From Leptobrachium leishanense (lineage: Eukaryota > Chordata > Amphibia > Anura > Megophryidae), in the NCBI GenBank assembly GCA_009667805.1, contig CM019075.1, positions 17,042,376 to 17,106,375 of the forward strand: a stretch of 64,000 nucleotides of DNA, given 5' to 3'. Within the stretch, counting starts at the first letter, position 1. Every line of letters begins with the position of its first letter. Shown here one piece after another: positions 12,001-21,000 of this stretch. The notes below the pieces were generated by a model. That model saw nothing but the letters and a program-made list of their open reading frames with translations, had not been told where the DNA came from and made no database searches. Position numbers and translations under genes: made by a program.

Positions 12001-15000
12001 AGCGTGGAGCGCCACGTCAGCTCCATGACAACCATGTATTTAGTGCTGGTCTCCCTTTTCTTGGTTACACTAAGTGCTTCCCTGCTGCATGCAGAATTCA
12101 TATGCTACGGGAGAGAAGTCCAGCTGTCAGCATCTATAAACCTCTACCTCCGGGCCAGTAGTACAGACTTCATGGCCGCAAGATACTGGGAAGCAGGGGT
12201 TTCTTCTATGCTTGGCTTGTGTTGGTGTCTAATGTGTTTCTGTTTTACTTGTTTCCTGCAAGAAATCCAGACAAAGGAATTATCATTAATCGACCCAATG
12301 GGACGGATGTGTATGCTGGTGTCCTAAAGGACTATACAGGGGAGGTAGGTTCTGCAGAGAAGTGTGTGTGATTATATTTATTTATATATATATATTATAT
12401 CATGTTCTTAAGTATTCATTTTTGGTTTACAGAATGTCACCCCCAAAAACTTCCTCGCTGTCCTCAAAGGAGACGCTGAAGCCGTGCATGGAGTAGGATC
12501 AGGAAGAGTGGTTGAGAGGTGAGTGTTATCTGTTTTATCCCTCAGGGCATTGTAGTCATTGCCATTTTCTAATTCTTTTCTTTCTCACGGCCTGAAACAA
12601 AATACATTTGGAAAGCTAATCTGATTTGTGTTTTGTGCAGCGGCCCCGATGACCACATCTTTGTATATTTCACTGATCACGGAGCAGAAGGACTCCTGGC
12701 TTTCCCCAGCGACGATGTAAGTTAGATCAGTTTCCTATCTTAGCGTAAAATGCTAAATTTAAAGAAAAAAAATATTGATAGTCATTCCTTCTGGCATGTA
12801 TGTAGTGTGTATATATTACACCCAAGCCCTGCCTTGGGTACCTTTTTGCAATTAAATCTTTGCATATGCTGTCGGTAAAGATCTCACACACATTAGTGGC
12901 TTGGCTCCTCATGCCACCACTGGTATCCTCTCTTGGAGTCACTATGGCTCCCTTGGGTTGAGATTGTGTTCTGGTGGAAGGACACCAGAGCATTATTTGT
13001 TCCGATGAAGCTGTGGCGGAGACGGGGAATGTGAGCTGTACATTCCTGACCTAAATCCCGGAAGGTCTGCCATCACATACTATCATTGACAGAGGGTCCT
13101 GTAAATATATTTATATTGTTTGTGCCTCTTATTCTAGTTTTACGTTTCTTCTAGCTGTACGCTGCAAACCTGTCGGACACTATTCAGTACATGTATGACA
13201 ACAAAAGGTACAGTAAGGTAAGATATACGCTGCACGGGGCTAGGTTTGCCACAGCGAGCTACAGCTCAGGGCCTTGGAATAAGCCCAGGGAAGTAATTTA
13301 CCAAGTGCCTCAAAACGTTTGTGGGACAGGGCTGGGTGGTGTTAAAATCATTAACCTTTCACAGACCAAGTCTGTGCTCTATGGAAAGTGAAGGATTTGA
13401 TTCAGTATCCTGTCCTCACCTCTCCGTGCAGAGACTGAGAGCAGAGGCACAAGGAGGAAGTGTTGGGGCAAAGGCTTGACTGGAATGAGGGCTATGGACC
13501 AAGAAAAGCACAATGTGAAAGGGATGGCGTTACAGAAGTACAAATGGAGCAGGAGGGATAGGACCGGTACAATTGGGTGGCAATAATGGTACAAAGACAC
13601 AATGGTGTTTAAGGTATCGGACGACTGGCACCGTTGTGGTGATGTGAAGGCTGGGATGATAGAGGCACAACAGGGGTGTTAGAGGCCCACTGTGACCTTC
13701 AGCGCAATCTCCATGAAGCCCCTCATTTGTCAGCAACTCCAACAAGCTCAAAAGATGCTTTAATACAGAAGTATCAGTGCTAATATGGTTATGCATTTAT
13801 TTGGAGGGGGAACTATGTGCCATAGTTTGTCACAATGTGAACCCATGTTTTCTCTTGGTGTAGATGGTGTTTTACATTGAGGCTTGTGAGTCTGGGTCGA
13901 TGATGGAGAGCCTTCCAAATAACATTAATGGTGAGTGTGAGAACAAGTATGTGTAATAACAATCTGCAGTACTAGATACTGTGTAATCGTCAGATGTTCC
14001 TGGTGAGAAGCCTCCATGTAGTTATGCTTAAGGTGCATAATCCTATAGTAAACGAGAACCGAGGTCCTTGTGTCATGCCTGAAAGAGCATTATTTGAGGT
14101 AGGACACTAGTGAAAACGTGCATATTTACATTTTTACAAATTTCGCAGGTGACCATTTACTGCCACAGTAAACTTGAGGTAGAAAAATTTGTCATTGAGG
14201 GAGACTGGAAACACTACCCACCGGTTAAGTACGAAACCATTGTTACTTGAGATGGGGAACAAAGTTGAACAAAATTTAACATGTGCCACATGGGTTTTAG
14301 TACCCACTAATTTGAGCATGTGGGAAACCCTCTATCACCAGACTGAATGTCTTTGATGCCAGGTTGAAGTTGAGGATGGGCTCTTGTACCCCTGGCCTGC
14401 TGAGGTTGAGGTTGAGCTCTTGTCCCCTGGCCTGCTGATATTGAAGATGGGCTCTTGTCCCCCTGACCTGCTGATATTGAAGATGGGCTCTTGTCCCCCT
14501 GACCTGCTGAGGTTGAGGAAGGGCTCTTGACCCCCTGACCTGCTGAGGTTGAGGAAGGGCTCTTGACCCCCTGGCCTGCTGAGGTTGAGGGGCTCTTGAC
14601 CCCCTGGCCTGCTGAGGTTGAGGAGGGGCTCTTGACCCCCTGGCCTGCTGAGGTTGAGGGGCTCTTGTCCCCCTGGCCAGCTGAGGTTGAGGCCGGGCTC
14701 TTGTCCCCCTGGCCAGCTGAGGTTGAGGCCGGGCTCTTGTCCCCCTGACCTGCTGAGGTTGAGGAAGGGCTCTTGACCCCCTTGCCTGCTGAGGTTGAGG
14801 AGGGGCTCTTGACCCCCTGGCCTGCTGAGGTTGAGGAGGGGCTCTTGACCCCCTGGCCTGCTGAGGTTGAGGAGGGGCTCTTGACCCCCTGGCCTGCTGA
14901 GGTTGAGGAGGGGCTCTTGACCCCCTGGCCTGCTGAGGTTGAGGAGGGGCTCTTGTCCCCCTGGCCAGCTAAGGTTGAGGCCGGGCTCTTGTCCCCCTGG

Positions 15001-18000
15001 CCAGCTGAGGTTGAGGCCGGGCTCTTGTCCCCCTGGCCAGCTGAGGTTGAGGCCGGGCTCTTGTCCCCCTGGCCAGCTGAGGTTGAGGCCGGGCTCTTGT
15101 CCCCCTGGCCGGCTGAGGTTGAGGCCGGGCTCTTGTCCCCCTGGCCGGCTGAGGTTGAGGCCGGGCTCTTGTTCCCCTGGCCGGCTGAGGTTGAGGCCGG
15201 GCTCTTGTCCCCCTGGCCAGCAGAGGTTGAGGCCGGGCTCTTGTCCCCCTGGCCAGCTGAGGTTGAGGCTGGGCTCTTGTCCCCCCTGGCCCGGGGGCTC
15301 TTGTCGTCGTCCCCCCCCTGGCCCGGGGGCCCTTGTCGTCGTCCCCCCCCCCTGGCCCGGGGGCCCTTGTCGTCGTCGTCCCCCCCCCCCCCTGGCCCGG
15401 GGGCACTTGTCGTCGTTTCCCCCCCCCCCCCCGGCCCGGGGGCCCTTGTCGTCGTCCCCCCCGGCCCGGGGGCCCTTGTCATCCCGCCCCCCCCCTGGCC
15501 CGGGGGCCCTTGTCGTCCCGTCCCCCCCCCCCCCCGTGTTTCCCCCCCCCCCCTGGCCCGGGGGCCCTTGTTTCCCCCCGGCCCGGGGGCCTTTGTCCCC
15601 GGCTCAGCCACCGGCCATCCTTTCTGCTGTATGCTCAAAGGCCAACAGATACTCAACATCGTCCGCTGTAGTAGTTTTTTTGCAGATGACTGGCCCGGAT
15701 CACCTGGGAGACTCTTGCAGGATCTGACTCCAGCCTGTCGGATATGGCATGAATCTCCCTGTGCAGAGCATGTGTTGCATATTGTTGTTCCTCACGGACC
15801 TTGTTGAATGCATCAGTTTGCACAATCATAATTTTTTCCTCGAGTCTCTGTACACTCCTGTGTTTTAGCCATATTCATAGCATTCTCAGTTTGGGCTGGT
15901 AACCGCTGCTGCCGGGGTGCATGACTCTAAGCGGCTCTCCTGTTAGCCTCTTGCTGAGCAGCAGTAGACTGCGCCAAGGCTTAAACTACCGGCTGGGTGG
16001 AGTAGAGGTAACATCACTGCTCTGCGTGGAGAGAGCCTGTGGAGACATGGGTTTGATCCCAGCAAGAGCACCTCTCCAGTAAGTGTCCTTGGGCAAGACC
16101 CATAATGGTACATACTCGCCACCCAGGACATACTTGAAAACGAGAGAAATCTCAATGTATCCTTCCTGGTAAAATTCCTTTCTCAAAAAAAAAAACTACG
16201 TTTTCCATGTTGCTTGTAGTTTATACTGCCCACAGACTTGGTGTGGTTAGTTTTATTCTGTACCAGAAACTGATTTCTACGTCATTCCGGTTTCATTTTG
16301 CGAGTCTTTGTGAGGAGTGGCTGACTACGATTATTCACAAATTGCAGAAGAGAAACTGCACAGCCACATGTCATTTACTGGAAGGGCTCTCGCGACTCAC
16401 ACAGGTTCTAGGGCCGCACATAACCATGTGATAAATAGTTCGCAGTGCTGATATCACAAAGCAATTTAACACTTTCACTCTAAGGGATTTTCCAAATCGG
16501 GAACAAGTGATGTTTTGGAAAATATTTTTTAATTATACGGTTAGAAATAGTTATAAATGTTCCTAATCTATTTCTTGCCATCTTGGCACCTCGCGAGTCA
16601 TGCCAAGGGTGCTAAAACTTTGGGGGCACCTACTGGAGATCAAATGGAAACCTAATTGGTTTACAATCTGTAACGGAAGCTATATCGCTTCCCCAAGAGT
16701 AGCGGAGTTGAGATCCTTAAGGGCAACAATACTTTCTTGATTAATACAGAAATTGCATAAAATACAGGTTGTAACTCAAGGGCCAAGGTACTCAAAGGAC
16801 TAGCTGAATTGCCTCTAGGCTCCGAGGGTTTTGAGACGGACAGAAATCCTAGGAGACACTCAGAAACAGAATACGTGGGACAACAGTCCGTGAAGTATTC
16901 GAGGTGCAGGGCAGTCAGGGATGCAGAAACCAAACAGCGAGTGATCATCCCAGCAATCAGCATGGGGGTAAATCACTAAACCACGCAAACAGCGTAATAC
17001 ACACGAGAGTGAGTGGTCAAAGCCAAGCCGGGTCAAATAACAGGAGCAGGAATCTCCTACAAAGCGGGGTCATCAACAGTGAATCCAAACTCCACAACAG
17101 GGCGGCGAGGCAACTCCTCGAGCCCTGTTTTAAAGCCGGCAGCTCCTGGTAACCACACCTGACCCCGCCCTCTCAGATGCCGATCTGCCAGCAGAAAGTG
17201 CTGGCACCCGGCCAGCCAGCCCTTCTTGCCCAGACCCCCTCGGGGCACAGCGGGGGCTGAGGATGTAACACAATCATACAGCATAACCCCAGATCATGTT
17301 AACCCAATCTCTGCCTGCCTGCCTCATCGCTTATACATGATCACAATAGTCAAGAGTCGAGTCCTAAAAATAATTATTGTGGAAACTCGCCAAGATTTCT
17401 GTCCTCCCGTTAGCGATTATCATCTCGCACGTAACACAAATAAGCAAACAAATTCTATATTTTGGTTTTTAGCAAAAATAAAATATAAATGACAATAAAT
17501 ATGACTTAAAATGGAAAGATATTAAATACCTGAATACATGCTTTATAGTGTATCAGACCAATGGGAACTCCGTTCTTCAACTATTTTTGCAGGAGGAACA
17601 GAGTTCCCAACGGTAGTGAAGGGCTAATTCCAATGTGGATTTTTACATTTCATGAAGACCATAAAAACTGTTCGTAGAAGTCTTTAACAGTGTGATTTTA
17701 TTTCTATATTTATTTTTAGTTTATTCGACCACTGCAGCAAATCCCAGTGAGTCCTCTTATGCCTGTTACTATGATGAGAGGCTCGATACCTACCTGGGTG
17801 ATGAGTACAGCGTCAACTGGATGGAAGACTCCGATGTGGTGAGCATTTGGATATATAATGTCTAATGTAAGAGGATACTCTTTAGGTTAACGGAGTGGTC
17901 ATGGTGACAGGACCCTATTCCCTCTCCTCCCTTACCGCTATGCCAGTGCTTTAAGTCAAGGTCATAACTCAATCTTGAAGCCAGTCATGTTTATTTACGT

Positions 18001-21000
18001 CCACTTGCACTGGTGTAATGTTGAGATGGAATCCGCTTCCATCATTAATCCCACATCGTACTGTTGCACAAAGCATTTGATTGGCGGTGTACATTGTCTA
18101 TCCATTGATTAGGGTTTTTTCAGTGAGCCGATCTGGCCACGAAATGTCATCGACCAGGGAATTTCCATGTACGGTGACCTTTTGGGGCTATTCAGAGAGC
18201 ATTCAGTTCGCCAAACTCTGCTCACTAGTTTTTGTTTTCACGCAGTAGCCTGAGCTTACGCAATTTGCGTGGGAAAGCACCATTGGTCCAAGGCATTCAA
18301 AAAACTCCTGCAAGGGAGGCTGGCCTCCCTGGCATTGATTGACGCAAGGCAGTCATGTGACTGTCCTTGTCTCGCAGTCTGTGGGTGCGGCGCTGTGCTC
18401 GGGGTGTGACTGTTCACTCTGGCGGCACCTCCTCCCTGTAGGTGGAGAGGACAGTGCGCGACTGACACTCAGCTGCCTGCAGTAGATGACACAAATCCTG
18501 GCAGCGATGAACCCTGAACCTACGTAACCGGTGTATATCTGGCTCTGATAGTAGGCAGTGCCTCACCAGCCACTAACCTCACCCACACGTCCCTAGCTTC
18601 TAAAAGGTAGACCAGCAGGACCAAGTCACCCAGCGATCACCCTCTACAGACAGATACATCTGGCCCACAGATACATTTTTTAAAACAATAATCCAGATTT
18701 GTCCTAAAATGAGAAAGATCTTTCTCAAAAGCTTGATGCTCAAACAGAAGATCTCGAATCGCTTCCTTCTTGTACACACTTTCCTTCCAGTGGACCATAC
18801 AGCGAACAAATAGCCTGTGTAAAAAATCAGGCTAAATTCTGGTTTTAGTTAACATCTGCTTGAAGGACTTCCCAATCCTTGCAATGTCTTAAATTGAACA
18901 GATATTCGTTGTTGCACTGCTGTCTCGATGCCCTGGATGTTGAGTGGTGTTTTGGATACCTTTTAGTACCTGCCAGAATGCCAGTTCGGGATTGGCAAAG
19001 GAGATTTAGCACCTGCATTACCAGACATTCCTCCGGATTACATTTTATTTGTCTAACAATATTTGCACAGATTTCTTTTAATTCTGGACATTTTCCAATG
19101 TTCTTTTCACAGGAAGACTTGACCAAAGAAACCCTGCACCGGCAATACGTCCTGGTGAAAAACCACACGGTCAAAAGTCATGTCATGCAGTATGGAAACA
19201 AGGTATTCCACCAGCTAAACTTTCTTGCGTACAAAAATATTGGTATGAGGTTTTTGTGGAAGGAACATTATATTCAAAATTTTTAAAATTTTTATTTTTA
19301 AAGGCATTTACCCGAATAATGTACGTGTATATAAAATTGGTAAATGAGCTTTAAAATCCTACGAACCCTTAATGTAAAAAAAGTGTTCATTTATAAGCAA
19401 CTGTGCAGAGAAACGGATGCATGCATAGGCATCTCAGATTAGAACAATTCCTCCCCCCCCTTCCTCCCGCTTTTCCCCCCCTTCCCCCACCATTCCCCCC
19501 CCCCATTCCCATCAGAAGTGAAATCAAGGGTTTAAATGTCTAAGTTATGATGGTTAATTGGATAAAAGAAAAAATTAAAGCTGTCCCACAGTGCACCCTT
19601 CTTTCTTGTGTGATTGTATTTAAGTTAGTACCTCGGTACCAGACATTTCGTTTTTGGGTTTTTTCCTGTAGTAAATGTTGTATTTTCTTTTTTGTGTGGC
19701 AGTATGTGTTTGAGTGTCGGTCAAAAGTACATAAAAAATACCGTAGTACAGGCTGCACCTGGCTTGTCATAATGGTTAATTTTTCACACATATGAGAATG
19801 GAAGTTAGAATTTTAATGACTCGGAGGCGAGTATTTGCATTTCCTCTCTTGCTTTACTCCTACAGCACAAAAAACCAAAACCATACATAAACATAACAAT
19901 AGGAATACTTCCATAAGCAATCCTTCAATCCCCTTTTCAATCTTACCCTATGTAAGGGTTCCTCATCGTCGTCAGGGCTTCACGGGGCATATGTAGTTTC
20001 CACACTTCCCATAGTCTCTTTTGAAGGGGTCTGTCTTTTTTTCTTTGTCTCTTTTTAGGATTCAAATCTCCATTAATTACTCCTATTTTCCAGACCCTGT
20101 CCTTGATGAAGGTGAAGCAGTTCCAGGGAGGCAGCAACCACAACCTTGCTCGCCCGATATACCTTAAACCTGTGAAGAGAGATCTCACCCCAAGTCCAGA
20201 GGTCCCCATGAACATCTTGAAAAGAAAGCTGCTGGCCACCAATGACATCACGGAGGCCAGGAAGATTACAGCAGAGATCAAGTCACTCCAAGAGGTACGG
20301 GTGATAACTACTTCAACCCCTTGTATTAAAGAGTATACTCAATGTGGGCCAATATTGAAGGCAAAGGAATTTTATTATTTTTTCCCAGCTCAAATTGATG
20401 TGCACATGGGCTACAAAATGTGACCCTAAAGTTTTATCACCTTGGGCATGGTACTTGAGGTGCCAAAACAGTGTAAGGCCGGGGTCAGACGAGCGGTTTT
20501 AAGAGCGGAAGGAACATCCGTGAGCGTGGACATTCCTTCCACATGGACGCCCGTCTGGCCGCCGCGCAGTTAGCGTGGTCAGTGCTGCAAGGCTCGATCC
20601 TCCTATGGAGGATTCCATCAATAAATCCACTGGGTCCTGGAAGTGGATTTATGGAAAATGGCTTGCTAGTGAAGGGATTAAAGCAGAGTTTCTCAACTCC
20701 AGTCCTCGGAACCCACTACAGGCCAGATTTTGCAGATCTCCTTGGGAAAATGCAGACTGAATACTGCAATCACTGAGCAGCTAATTAGATCACCTGTGCT
20801 GTGCTTCGGATATCCCACAAACCAGGCCTGTTAGTGGGTCCTGAGGATACGAGTTGAGAAACACTGGATTAAAGGGACATTCTAGTGTATACCTTTTTAA
20901 ATATACGTTCCAGTCCATTATTTCCAATTTACGTCAGGACTTCTCCCTGGTGACCTTAACACATTAGCTGTGAATTATGTAACACTTTTCTATCATGAAT

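Noticed and set aside
12004..12327. 107-codon frame starting with a hydrophobic segment
   Set aside because: It starts in a solo LTR and runs across an lgmn acceptor in the wrong frame.
14307..15659. 450-codon - strand frame resembling a Ser/Lys/Gly-rich structural protein
   Set aside because: It is entirely a 36-bp tandem repeat in an lgmn intron, with equally long frames on the other strand.
19448..19512. C-rich tract as a regulatory element
   Set aside because: Simple low-complexity sequence with no further support.
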